NCBI RefSeq assembly: GCF_944384765.1
Contig: NZ_CALWUM010000015.1
Coordinates: 1 to 46,448, forward strand
From: an uncultured Agathobaculum sp.
Lineage (GTDB): Bacteria; Bacillota; Clostridia; Oscillospirales; Butyricicoccaceae
Length of the DNA stretch: 46,448 nt
Reading direction: 5' to 3'
In this document: positions 18,295 to 25,655 of the stretch, piece by piece
Layout: each line of letters opens with the position of its first letter
How positions within the stretch are numbered: position 1 is the stretch's first letter
Translations under genes and position numbers: made by a program
The notes under the pieces: model-generated
What the model was told of the DNA's origin: nothing
The model's database searches: none
What the model saw: the letters and a program-made list of their open reading frames with translations, nothing else

Positions 18295-18558
18295 CATGCC
18301 CGCTCCGCCTCCGCGGTCAGACGCTCGAGCAGGATGCGGCCGCAAAGCTCGGTGTCCCGGGCGTGCTGGGCGAGGAAATCGCGGGCTCGCCGCAGCTCTT
18401 CGCCAAGCGCGGGGCGCGTCGCAAAACCGGACAGGGATAGGCGGCAGCGGTAAAGCGCTTCGATCACACAGACGTCGCATAACAGGTCGCTGACATTCTC
18501 CATCAGTTCCTGGTTCCATCAGTTCCTGGTAAAGTTCAGTGCAGGTGGTGTTTGACAT
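18294..18558 (-). pseudogene. Small helical protein gene broken by a 16-bp tandem duplication
   Basis: From ATG 18558, preceded by a perfect AGGAGG 8 bases upstream, the frame reads MSNTTCTELYQELME and then leaves the original frame at a 16-bp tandem duplication (18499-18530). Removing one copy joins this start to the downstream frame (ENVSDLLCDVCVIEALYRC and onward to LLERLTAEAERA), giving 82 residues. The predicted intact product is helical, with four cysteines in the first half, and is not a family I recognise. The second repeat copy supplies an ATG at 18503 that could reinitiate a 69-residue protein. The promoter (TTGACG-17-TATAAT) and an operator are intact. The gene is divergent from an XRE regulator that very likely controls it. 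Confidence 0.75.
18499..18530. repeat. 16-bp tandem duplication causing a frameshift
   Basis: The unit TCCATCAGTTCCTGGT occurs perfectly twice, at 18499-18514 and 18515-18530. Since 16 is not a multiple of three, it shifts the minus-strand frame; deleting one copy restores it. Confidence 0.95.
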
Positions 18559-18573
18559 AAGTATACCCTCCTA

Positions 18574-18662
18574 ATAATGGCTATAAGCCATTATAGCTTG
18601 AAATGGATGCTGCGTCAATGGCTGACAGCCATATTGAACCGATAATAGCTGTCAGCTATAAT
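18574..18662. promoter_or_regulatory. Divergent promoters with three matching operators
   Basis: Three related palindromes lie between the two divergent genes: ATAATGGCT-ATA-AGCCATTAT (18574-18594, perfect), ATGGCT-GAC-AGCCAT (18618-18632, perfect core) and ATAATAGCT-GTC-AGCTATAAT (18642-18662, one mismatch). Minus promoter: TTGACG (18613-18618), 17 bp, TATAAT (18590-18595), overlapped by the first operator. Plus promoter: TTGAAC (18634-18639), 17 bp, TATAAT (18657-18662), overlapped by the third. This is a standard autoregulation layout for the XRE protein. Confidence 0.85.
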
Positions 18663-18698
18663 GAAAGCACAAAAGAGCTGCAATCAGGGGTGGAGAAA

Positions 18699-18893
18699 AT
18701 GGTTGATTATCGCGCGCTGTTCAAAAGACGACGGCAGGAAAAAGGGCTGACACAGACCCAGTTGGGGGAAATGGTCGACCGGACACAAGCCTATATTTAT
18801 GAGATTGAGAGTGGCCGGAAAACGCCCTCACTTGATTTGTTTTTCCAGATTTGCGAGGCACTTGATATTCAGGTGTTTCCGGAGGAACAATAA
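18699..18893 (+). CDS. XRE family helix-turn-helix regulator
   Basis: A 64-residue DNA-binding protein consisting almost only of the Cro/CI-type HTH domain: KRRRQEKGLTQTQLGEMVDR, then TQAYIYEIESGRKTPSLDLF. ATG 18699 is chosen because GGGGTGGAG lies just upstream and because the promoter's -10 box (18657-18662) excludes earlier in-frame starts. It is divergent from the frameshifted gene, and three shared palindromes occupy both promoters, so it probably represses both. Such stand-alone small XRE proteins often serve as antitoxins or as regulators of one adjacent gene; which applies here is unknown. Confidence 0.88.
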   Translation: MVDYRALFKRRRQEKGLTQTQLGEMVDRTQAYIYEIESGRKTPSLDLFFQICEALDIQVFPEEQ

Positions 18894-18925
18894 AAACGCG
18901 CTGTGGATTGCCATAGCGCGTTTTT
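18892..18925 (+). terminator. Terminator of the XRE gene
   Basis: AAAAACGCGCT (18892-18902) pairs perfectly with AGCGCGTTTTT (18915-18925); the stem's 3' arm supplies the T-run. The stop codon overlaps the stem. Confidence 0.85.
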
Positions 18926-18929
18926 GCTG

Positions 18930-19196
18930 TTATATTGCCGCGTCCGGCGCGGGAGCGCCCCTTTGGGGTGGCAGCCAACCCGTGCCTGTCGCAACAGCAA
19001 GTGGGTGGCAACCGCTTGGCGGAACCACGATAAACCGCGCCCGTGGCGCGCCTGAAGGAAGAGGGGAGATTCGCAAGAGGGGAGAAAACTTGGTTTCTCC
19101 CCTCTTGTGCGCCCGCCGCGCAGGCGAACTCCCCGTGATGCGCGGGCACATCCGTTCGCCACTGCCGGGCGAAAACCCCTCCCGCAGGCAGCGAGC
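18930..19196. other. GC-rich noncoding stretch, possible dispersed repeat
   Basis: No gene with a ribosome binding site is found here. The sequence contains a perfect 14-bp hairpin, CAAGAGGGGAGAAA (19074-19087) with TTTCTCCCCTCTTG (19094-19107), and a second copy of the AAGAGGGGAGA motif just before it (about 19059-19069). Composition differs from nearby coding DNA in lacking codon structure on either strand. Blocks like this are often dispersed noncoding repeats in Oscillospiraceae genomes, but that comparison is from memory and untested. Confidence 0.4.
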
Positions 19197-19198
19197 CA

Positions 19199-20497
19199 TT
19201 ATACCAGCGTCACATACTGCTGCGGATCGACTTTTTCGTCGTTGACCTGGACCTCGAAGTGTACATGCGGGCCGGTCGAGTTGCCCGTATTGCCCGACAG
19301 CGCGATCTGGTCGCCCTGTGCAACAATGTCGCCCACGGACACGAGCAGTTCGCTGTTGTGCGCGTACAGTGTCTTGTACCCGTTCTGGTGGTCGAGGATG
19401 ATATAGTTGCCGTAGCCGTTGTCCAGATCCCCGGCGACGATCACCTTGCCATTGTCCGCCGCGTATACCGGCGTGCCCTCGGGCACCGCTAAATCTACAC
19501 CGCCGTGCAGTTTGCCCCAGCGCATTTTAAAGCCCGAAGTAAAGGTGTAGCTGGTCACGGGCACGATGAAATCGCCCGTGCCGATGCCGACGTTTTTGGT
19601 GCCCACCTCAATGATCTCATCGGTGGCGTTGCTCAGCACGGTGCGCGCCAGAATCGTGCGGCCGTGCTCCTCTCCGTCCACAGTCTGGATCTCGGCGGTT
19701 ACGACCGCCTCGCCCGTGCTGCCCTCCTGCAGCGTGGCGCGGTAGGTCTGGTCAAGTTCATCGTTTTCGCGCGTGATGGTCTCGTAAGGGATTTCCTCGG
19801 TGTAAGTCACCGCGCGGGTGGAAGTGACGTCCAGCTGCGGTACCAGGTCATCATACACCGCGCCGAGATCGGCAGCCAGGCTGGTCTGCGCGACCACTTG
19901 GTCCACGCGCACCTCCTGCAGAAAGTCCACATCCTCGTCCGCAGCGGTGGTGTACTGGGCCTTGACGCGGTCAAGCACCGCCTGCGCATCTTCGGCCGAA
20001 CGGCATACGCCCGCCTGCTCACCGCCCACCGAGATCACAGCGAGCGTGTCCAGTTCGCCGCTCGCCTCGATCAGATCGGCCTCAAGTTCATCCGCCGTGA
20101 GGAACTGGGACGCAGGCGCGCGCATCGGCCGAGTTTCGATACTGACCGGCAGGGTGTAATCCGCGCCGGCGAGCGCACCCGCGCTCTGTTCGAGCGCGGC
20201 GACCGTGTCCGGCACAGCCGACGTCTCGGCCACCAGGCCGAGCGGCCTGCCGTTTGCCACAACAAGTGTGCCTGGCTGGGTCAGCACGGCGCACGGCACG
20301 AAAAACACCGGCACAAACAGTGTAAAAGCACACAGGGCGCGCCGCTTCTGCACAAAATGAAAGGCGCGGGCAAGCCCTGCCCACAGCGGCAGATCATAGA
20401 CCCAGCAAATCAGGCGGTCGAGCAGCAGCACGCCCTGCACCAGACCGAACAGCAGGCTGGACAGCAGGTCCAAAACAAAAGAAAACAGATTTCGCAT
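19199..20497 (-). CDS. Membrane-anchored M23 metallopeptidase with G5 domain
   Basis: A 432-residue cell envelope peptidase. The N-terminus has hydrophobic segments around residues 5-25 and 55-75, anchoring it with the rest outside. A G5 domain lies at about 225-300 (TRAVTYTEEIPYETI to TDEIIEVGTK). The C-terminal M23 domain has zinc ligands in LHGGVDLAVPEGTPV (HxxxD) and GPHVHFEV (HxH). Such proteins cut peptide cross-bridges of peptidoglycan, often in division or sporulation. The start is uncertain: ATG 20497 lacks a ribosome binding site, while AAAGGAGGG lies about 35 bases upstream in front of an ATG in another frame. The length fits related clostridial proteins. Confidence 0.88.
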   Translation of the reverse strand: MRNLFSFVLDLLSSLLFGLVQGVLLLDRLICWVYDLPLWAGLARAFHFVQKRRALCAFTLFVPVFFVPCAVLTQPGTLVVANGRPLGLVAETSAVPDTVAALEQSAGALAGADYTLPVSIETRPMRAPASQFLTADELEADLIEASGELDTLAVISVGGEQAGVCRSAEDAQAVLDRVKAQYTTAADEDVDFLQEVRVDQVVAQTSLAADLGAVYDDLVPQLDVTSTRAVTYTEEIPYETITRENDELDQTYRATLQEGSTGEAVVTAEIQTVDGEEHGRTILARTVLSNATDEIIEVGTKNVGIGTGDFIVPVTSYTFTSGFKMRWGKLHGGVDLAVPEGTPVYAADNGKVIVAGDLDNGYGNYIILDHQNGYKTLYAHNSELLVSVGDIVAQGDQIALSGNTGNSTGPHVHFEVQVNDEKVDPQQYVTLV

Positions 20498-20633
20498 GAC
20501 GGTAGTATGGAGCGTGGGAGCGTTCCATATTCCCTCCTTTCGCTATTCAAAGGTTACAGTTTGGTAACAAAGAACAGCTTACGCACCGGAGGGGGCGAAG
20601 TCATACGAAATCTGTCGTCAGATTATCAAAAAT

Positions 20634-21536
20634 TTAACTTTTAACCACTTCACCCGCAAAATTTGTGGGGAAAAAACGCGGATCAAGCGGCTTTCGCTGA
20701 TAATAGCGCTCGAGCACAGCGCGCTGGAGCGAGACCGCGAGCGGAACCGCGGCATCAAACAGGTCGGTAAACGAGTCCGTGCGTTCGACACCATCCGCCA
20801 TCCAGGGGCGGTGCGCCTGGTTGGCGCAGTCCGCGGCGAGCGGCTCGGCCGGACGGATGAGCGAGGAAGCCAGTCCGCTTTTGCCTGTGATGTGTTCGAG
20901 TTTTTCCAGGCGGCGGCGCACATGGCTGCCGCTGTGCGCGAGGTGCAGCACACGGCGCATATCGTGCAACGCACGGTAGACAGACGCAGGGGCGACGCGC
21001 ACATTGTAAGCCTGCCGGGCCGCGCGGGCAAGCACGCGGGCGAGCACGGTGCACTCGGGCGCATTGGGGTCGAGCAGGCGGAATGCCTCAACCCGGGCAG
21101 GCTCGGCGGCAATATAGTCCGAGATCAAAATGCCGTCGATGTCGCTCTCGACCAGTTTGCGCCGCGCTTCAGCCGAATAGCCGGGGTTAAACAGCGCAAG
21201 GCGGTCGGCCTGCGCCTGGATGAACGGGCGCGTGACGCGGTCGAGCGCGTAATTGGTGCAGAATCCGAACACATAGGCGAGCGCGGCGGTGTTGTGCTCC
21301 TGCTCAGCGGCGGCGCACAGCGCCTCAAACAGCGTGCCCGGCGCTTCGGCACGCATACGGTGCGCAAGGCGGTGCAGATGGCTGGGGAAGGGCAGGCGGT
21401 AGAGCGCAAGCGGCTCAGGGCCCTGCGCGCCCCAGCGGTAGCCCGCAGGATAGCTGGCGGCGATGTGCGACACGGAATCACCCGTGACGCGCTGCACGGT
21501 GGTGGCAAAAATGTGATGGGTGGCGAAAGACGGCAT
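20634..21536 (-). CDS. Zinc-dependent phospholipase C family protein
   Basis: A 300-residue protein of the PF00882 type. It opens with MPSFATHHIFATTVQRVTGD, and conserved histidine/aspartate positions occur in PSHLHRLAHRM, EQEHNTAALAYVFGFCTNYALDR and HRPWMADGVERTDSF. The family hydrolyses phospholipids or is a structural relative; there is no signal peptide on the chosen start, so a cytosolic role is possible. ATG 21536 is chosen because GGGAGG lies 8 bases upstream; the frame extends 40 codons further without a ribosome binding site. It is transcribed away from ychF. Confidence 0.8.
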   Translation of the reverse strand: MPSFATHHIFATTVQRVTGDSVSHIAASYPAGYRWGAQGPEPLALYRLPFPSHLHRLAHRMRAEAPGTLFEALCAAAEQEHNTAALAYVFGFCTNYALDRVTRPFIQAQADRLALFNPGYSAEARRKLVESDIDGILISDYIAAEPARVEAFRLLDPNAPECTVLARVLARAARQAYNVRVAPASVYRALHDMRRVLHLAHSGSHVRRRLEKLEHITGKSGLASSLIRPAEPLAADCANQAHRPWMADGVERTDSFTDLFDAAVPLAVSLQRAVLERYYQRKPLDPRFFPTNFAGEVVKS

Positions 21537-21664
21537 AGGGCATCCTCCCTTGGCACTGAAATACTTGACAATGGATAGTAGTAATAGTATAAGCCATCTT
21601 GCACAAAAAAGCCAGAGCAGCCGGTCAAAATCTGCGCGCCGCGCGCGGGAAGCCAAACCGGTGA

Positions 21665-21693
21665 TTGCAAAACGCGGGAGAAAGCGGTATACT
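21665..21693 (+). promoter_or_regulatory. Sigma-A promoter of ychF
   Basis: TTGCAA (21665-21670) and TATACT (21688-21693) are 17 bp apart, about 55 bases before the start codon. Confidence 0.7.
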
Positions 21694-21750
21694 ATGGAGA
21701 GAAAAAACGGGAAACCGGTTTTCCCTTAACATTATGGAGGAATGACAGTT

Positions 21751-22854
21751 ATGAAACTCGGCATCGTCGGATTGCCTAATGTGGGCAAGTCCACTTTGTT
21801 CAATGCGATCACCCAGGCGGGCGCGGAGAGCGCAAATTACCCGTTCTGCACGATCGACCCTAATGTCGGTATGGTCGCCGTGCCGGACGAGCGGCTTCAG
21901 CCGCTGACCGACCTGTATCACGCGAAAAAGACCACGCCGGCGGTGGTGGAGTTCGTGGATATTGCGGGCCTGGTGCGCGGCGCGAGCAAGGGCGAGGGCC
22001 TGGGCAACAAGTTCCTGTCCCATATCCGCGAGGTGGACGCGATCGTCCACGTTGTGCGCTGCTTTGATAATGACAATATTGTGCACGTCGAAGGCTCGGT
22101 CGATCCGGCGCGCGACATCGAGACCATCAACCTCGAGCTGATCCTGGCGGATATCGAGCATCTGGAGCGCCGTCTCGAGCGCACGCGCAAGGCCGCCAAG
22201 GCGGACAAAAAGTTAAACCGCGACGTCGAGATCCTCGAAGCGCTCAAGGCGCACCTCGAGGAGGGCAAGACCGCCCGCACCTTCGAGGGCTTTGGCGAGG
22301 ATGAAGATGTCATCCGTGTGGTAAACGAGAGCGACCTGCTCTCGGCGAAAAAGGTGATTTACGCGGCGAATATGGATGAGGCCGGCTTCACCGGCGACGC
22401 CACGGAGAATGAGCGCCTGAAGGCTGTGCAGGCGATCGCGGACGCGGAGGGCGCGATGGTGTTGCCCATCTGCGCCAAGCTCGAGGAGGACATCGCTGGC
22501 ATGGACCCGGAGGAGAAGGAGATGTTCCTGTCCGAGCTCGGCCTGCATGAGTCCGGCCTGGACCGCCTGATCAAGGTCTGCTACGATCTGCTCGGCCTGA
22601 TGAGCTACCTGACCGCGGGCGAGCAGGAGGTGCGCGCCTGGACCATCCAGAAGGGCACCAAGGCACCGCAGGCGGCCGGCAAGATCCATTCGGATTTTGA
22701 GCGCGGCTTTATCCGCGCCGAGGTCATCAACTATAAGGATCTGATCGAGCTCGGCTCGCTCGCCGCGGCACGCGAAAAGGGCCTGGTCCGTTCGGAGGGC
22801 AAGGACTACGTCATGCAGGACGGCGACGTCGTGCTGTTCCGCTTCAACGTATAA
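21751..22854 (+). CDS. ychF: Ribosome-associated ATPase YchF (OLA1 type)
   Basis: A 367-residue Obg-family P-loop NTPase. The P-loop is [11 protein letters not shown] at residues 7-17, switch [21 protein letters not shown], and the base-specificity loop reads ANMDEAG instead of NKxD, the hallmark of ATP preference in YchF. A helical insertion and a C-terminal TGS domain ([38 protein letters not shown]) complete it. It binds ribosomes and affects stress responses and translation. ATG 21751 is preferred to 21742 because TGGAGG is 10 bases before the former and abuts the latter. Confidence 0.97.
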   Translation: MKLGIVGLPNVGKSTLFNAITQAGAESANYPFCTIDPNVGMVAVPDERLQPLTDLYHAKKTTPAVVEFVDIAGLVRGASKGEGLGNKFLSHIREVDAIVHVVRCFDNDNIVHVEGSVDPARDIETINLELILADIEHLERRLERTRKAAKADKKLNRDVEILEALKAHLEEGKTARTFEGFGEDEDVIRVVNESDLLSAKKVIYAANMDEAGFTGDATENERLKAVQAIADAEGAMVLPICAKLEEDIAGMDPEEKEMFLSELGLHESGLDRLIKVCYDLLGLMSYLTAGEQEVRAWTIQKGTKAPQAAGKIHSDFERGFIRAEVINYKDLIELGSLAAAREKGLVRSEGKDYVMQDGDVVLFRFNV

Positions 22855-22863
22855 AAACAAGCG

Positions 22864-22891
22864 AAAACGGCCGTGCAAGCGGCCGTTTTTT
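22864..22891 (+). terminator. Terminator of ychF
   Basis: AAAACGGCCG (22864-22873) pairs with CGGCCGTTTT (22880-22889), followed by TT. Confidence 0.9.
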
Positions 22892-22978
22892 GCTGAGGGA
22901 AAATGCGCGGCGCCTCTTTTGTTTGGCGCGCAGATATGCTATACTGAGCAGGAAACAGAGAGAACGGAGAGAGACAGT

Positions 22979-23311
22979 ATGAAACGGGCAGTAAGACTGA
23001 CGAGAAAATGGGCCAAGCGGGGCTATTATATCATCTTTGCCGGCATGATCGTGACGTCGGCCGCGGCGCTTGCTCAGATCATCTGGATGGGCATGGTGAA
23101 GTTTGCGATGCTGGAAGGCGCGCGGCCCGGCTGGATGACGCCGCTCATGATGGCCGGCATTGTGATGCTGCTGGTGGGCGTGATGATCCGCATGAAATAC
23201 GGACGCTGCCCGCACTGCGGCGCGCGGCATATCGTGATGCCCTCGCCGTGGGGCGCGGAAAAGGGCTGCGTGTGCCCCCAGTGCGGCGCCGAAATCAACT
23301 ACGAAGACTGA
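22979..23311 (+). CDS. Small membrane protein with C-terminal zinc ribbon
   Basis: A 110-residue protein with two hydrophobic helices (about residues 16-40 and 52-72) followed by a cytosolic CPHC and CPQC pair, a zinc-ribbon-like motif. No family is recognised. ATG 22979 follows an AACGGAGAGAGAC site, and a TATACT box at about 22938 may be its promoter. It is the first of a set of small co-directional genes (permease-like, deoxyribosyltransferase-like, small membrane protein). Confidence 0.75.
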   Translation: MKRAVRLTRKWAKRGYYIIFAGMIVTSAAALAQIIWMGMVKFAMLEGARPGWMTPLMMAGIVMLLVGVMIRMKYGRCPHCGARHIVMPSPWGAEKGCVCPQCGAEINYED

Positions 23312-23326
23312 CACCGGGAGGCGAAG

Positions 23327-23878
23327 ATGGCAAAAAAGGACTGGATAGCAGGATTTCAGACGTGGTTTTTATATTTCTGGGCCTATTGCGTGCTCGGCTG
23401 GTGTTATGAGGTGTTCCTCGAGGTCGTGGTATACCGCTGGGGATTTTCCAATCGCGGCTTTCTGTGGGGGCCGTATCTGCCGGTATACGGTGTAGGCGCA
23501 CTGCTCATTGTGGGCTGCCTGCGCGGGCTGAAAACCCGACCGCTGCGCATCGGCCGGGTAAATGTGATGCCGGTGGTGGTGTTTGCTGCGATCGTCGCGC
23601 TGACCACCGCGGTCGAGCTGATCACGAGCTACCTGCTCGAATGGACAACCGGCGGCTGGCTGTGGGACTATACGCGCTATACCATCCAGTGGCAGGGGCG
23701 CATCTGCCTGAGCGCAAGTCTGCGGTTCGGCGTGGGCGGCATGATCATCCTGTATCTGCTCCAGCCGCTGCTCGAGAAAGGCGTAGGGCGGCTGGGCGCG
23801 CGGCGGCGCATCGTGTTTGCGGTGCTGTTTGCTGTGTTTGCGGCCGACTGGGTGTGGCACATATTGGGCATCGGATAA
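23327..23878 (+). CDS. Putative ABC-transporter-type membrane protein (PF06541-like)
   Basis: A 183-residue membrane protein with about five helices. The motifs YCVLGWCYEVFLE, FSNRGFLWGPYLPVYG and WDYTRYTIQWQGRICL are the conserved core of the family annotated as putative ABC transporter type IV (CmpB). No ATP-binding partner is adjacent, and the biochemical role of the family is not established. It starts 15 bp after the preceding gene with GGGAGG before the ATG, so the two are likely cotranscribed. Confidence 0.82.
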   Translation: MAKKDWIAGFQTWFLYFWAYCVLGWCYEVFLEVVVYRWGFSNRGFLWGPYLPVYGVGALLIVGCLRGLKTRPLRIGRVNVMPVVVFAAIVALTTAVELITSYLLEWTTGGWLWDYTRYTIQWQGRICLSASLRFGVGGMIILYLLQPLLEKGVGRLGARRRIVFAVLFAVFAADWVWHILGIG

Positions 23879-23894
23879 AGGAAAAGGGGAGCAT

Positions 23895-24347
23895 ATGAAA
23901 AAGGTTTATCTGGCAGGGGTTGACGTGTTCGCGCCGGACGCCAAGCAGCGCGGCGCCAAAATGAAAATGCTGTGCGCCGGACGCGGTGTGATCGGCCTGT
24001 ATCCGTTTGACAACGAGGCGGTGGGCGCGCCCGACATTTTTGCGGGCAACTGTGCGCTGATCGACCAGGCGGACGCGGTGATCGCCAACCTCAACCCCTT
24101 CCGCGGGGACGAGCCGGACAGCGGCACCTGTTTTGAAGTCGGCTATGCCTGCGCCAAGGGCAAGCCGGTGTTCGCCTATGTGGCGGACGCGCGCCCGCTG
24201 CGCGAAAAGCTGGGTGCGCAGGATAAGGATGGGTTTTCGGTCGAGGATTTCGGCCTGCCGCTCAACCTGATGCTGTCCTGTGCGGCGACCGTGGTCGAGG
24301 GCGGCTTTGCCGAGGCACTGGCGGCATTTTTGGCCGCGCAGGCATAA
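23895..24347 (+). CDS. Nucleoside 2-deoxyribosyltransferase family protein
   Basis: A 150-residue cytosolic protein. The N-terminal KKVYLAGVDVFAPDA, the middle ALIDQADAVIANLNPFRG and DSGTCFEVGYACAKGKPVFAY match the nucleoside 2-deoxyribosyltransferase/YtoQ fold. The catalytic glutamate is in GTCFEVGYA. The enzyme exchanges bases between deoxyribonucleosides or cleaves modified nucleotides, a salvage or house-cleaning role. It starts 16 bp after the preceding gene, and AAAGGGGAGC precedes ATG 23895. Confidence 0.88.
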   Translation: MKKVYLAGVDVFAPDAKQRGAKMKMLCAGRGVIGLYPFDNEAVGAPDIFAGNCALIDQADAVIANLNPFRGDEPDSGTCFEVGYACAKGKPVFAYVADARPLREKLGAQDKDGFSVEDFGLPLNLMLSCAATVVEGGFAEALAAFLAAQA

Positions 24348-24388
24348 GAAACAAGCGAATATGGCAGAATAAGTCCCGGTGATTTGTG

Positions 24389-24742
24389 ATGAAAAAACAA
24401 ACAGCGGGGCTTTTTCTTGTGGGTGCAGGCGGCTACTGTCTGCTCGAGCTGCTGTGGCGCGGCTATACGCACTGGACCATGGCGCTGACCGGCGGAGCAG
24501 TGCTCGTCGGCCTGCACCGCCTGCGGCCGCGTGTGCGCGGGGAAAAGCCGCTTGCGCGCTGCCTGTGCGGCGCGGCGTGCATCACGACGGCGGAATATGT
24601 GGTCGGCTGCACGGTCAATCGGATTTATCACATGGATGTGTGGGACTATTCGCGCGAAAAGGGGAACGTTCAGGGGCAGATCTGCCCCAAATACGCTGTG
24701 CTCTGGACGCTGCTCGCCGCGCCTTTTATGTTGCCCAAATAA
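24389..24742 (+). CDS. Small membrane protein, PF06541-like
   Basis: A 117-residue protein with three to four hydrophobic stretches. The segment VNRIYHMDVWDYSREKGNVQGQICPKY resembles, in its WDYS and GQIC parts, the WDY...GRIC motif of the permease-like protein two genes upstream, which suggests a shorter relative. ATG 24389 is chosen; no good ribosome binding site is visible. Function unknown. Confidence 0.65.
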   Translation: MKKQTAGLFLVGAGGYCLLELLWRGYTHWTMALTGGAVLVGLHRLRPRVRGEKPLARCLCGAACITTAEYVVGCTVNRIYHMDVWDYSREKGNVQGQICPKYAVLWTLLAAPFMLPK

Positions 24743-24747
24743 AAGGC

Positions 24748-24777
24748 TTGCAATGCGGCGCGCTGCGGGCGTATAAT
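24748..24777 (+). promoter_or_regulatory. Promoter of the pantothenate kinase-like gene
   Basis: TTGCAA (24748-24753) and TATAAT (24772-24777) are 18 bp apart; the ATG is at 24812. Confidence 0.7.
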
Positions 24778-24811
24778 GGCGGTGGCAATAGGCCGGAAAA
24801 GGAGAGCTATC

Positions 24812-25591
24812 ATGCTGATCGAAGTCATAGCAGACAACAGCCATATCCGCATTCATTTCAAGGGAGACGGCGGCGCCCATTTCGCTGCTCCCATTGCAAC
24901 CGAACCGCGGCAGACGGATTTTTACTATGCCTGCATGATCGAACAGCTGTTCACCCTTTGCGGCGTGGAAAAGGAACAGATCGAAGGCGTCGTGCTGGCC
25001 TCGGTCGTGCCGCAGCTGACGCATGCGCTGATGGGTGCGCTGAGTTTTGTGACTGGCAAGCGGCCGCTGAACGTGTCGAGCGGGGTCAAGACCGGGCTTA
25101 ACATCCGGTCGGACCAGCCGCAGCAGGTCGGCGCGGACCGCGTGACGGCGGCCGTGGCCGCCAAGGCGCGCGGCAAGCTGCCCTGCGTGGTGGTGGACTG
25201 CGGTGCGGCGATCACGTTCACCGTGCTCGACCAGAGCGGGGCGTTGGCTGCTTCTGCGATTGCGCCGGGCGTGCGCATGTCGCTCGAGGCGCTGCGCGCG
25301 GAATCCGCCCAGCTGCCCACGGTTGCGCTGGAGAACAGTGTCAGATACGACATGATGGCGCGCAACACCGCGGACGCGATGCGCGTGGGCGCGGTGGTCG
25401 GCGCGGCGGCGATGATCGACGGCATGGTCGACCGGTATGCCGAAGCGCTCGGCGAAACGCCGCAGGTGTGGCTGACCGGCGAGGGCGTGCAGCTCATTGC
25501 GCGGCACATCCGGACCTGCTGGGAGGGCGCGGACGACCTGCTGTTCGAGGGCCTGCGCCTGATCTGGGAGAAAAACCGCCAGAGCCGGTAA
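24812..25591 (+). CDS. coaX: Type III pantothenate kinase homologue with altered first motif
   Basis: A 259-residue ASKHA-fold protein of CoaX length. The second phosphate-binding region VVVDCGAAITFTVLD and the pantothenate-side QVGADRVTAAVAAKARG are recognisable, as are APGVRMSLEAL and the late GEGVQLIARHI. The first motif, normally DVGNTNT with the catalytic aspartate, reads VIADNSHIR, so the catalytic aspartate and the Gly are not in place. It may be a divergent active enzyme using the shifted Asp, or a non-catalytic paralogue. ATG 24812 follows AAAAGGAGAGC. A probable pantothenate ECF S component follows 64 bp downstream, which supports a link to CoA synthesis. Confidence 0.75.
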   Translation: MLIEVIADNSHIRIHFKGDGGAHFAAPIATEPRQTDFYYACMIEQLFTLCGVEKEQIEGVVLASVVPQLTHALMGALSFVTGKRPLNVSSGVKTGLNIRSDQPQQVGADRVTAAVAAKARGKLPCVVVDCGAAITFTVLDQSGALAASAIAPGVRMSLEALRAESAQLPTVALENSVRYDMMARNTADAMRVGAVVGAAAMIDGMVDRYAEALGETPQVWLTGEGVQLIARHIRTCWEGADDLLFEGLRLIWEKNRQSR

Positions 25592-25655
25592 ATTGCCGAA
25601 AATAAAGCCCTGTACCCGACGATGAGGGCGGGACGGGAGCAGGAGGAAACTGAAT

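Noticed and set aside
18235..18558. The 107-codon frame from the same start as the frameshifted small gene
   Set aside because: After the duplication it becomes Pro/Arg-rich and runs through the terminator, as expected for an out-of-frame reading.
20088..20528. A 147-codon minus-strand frame with a good ribosome binding site overlapping the M23 gene start
   Set aside because: Its sequence is Arg/Ala-rich low-information shadow of the peptidase N-terminus; kept only as a start-site oddity.
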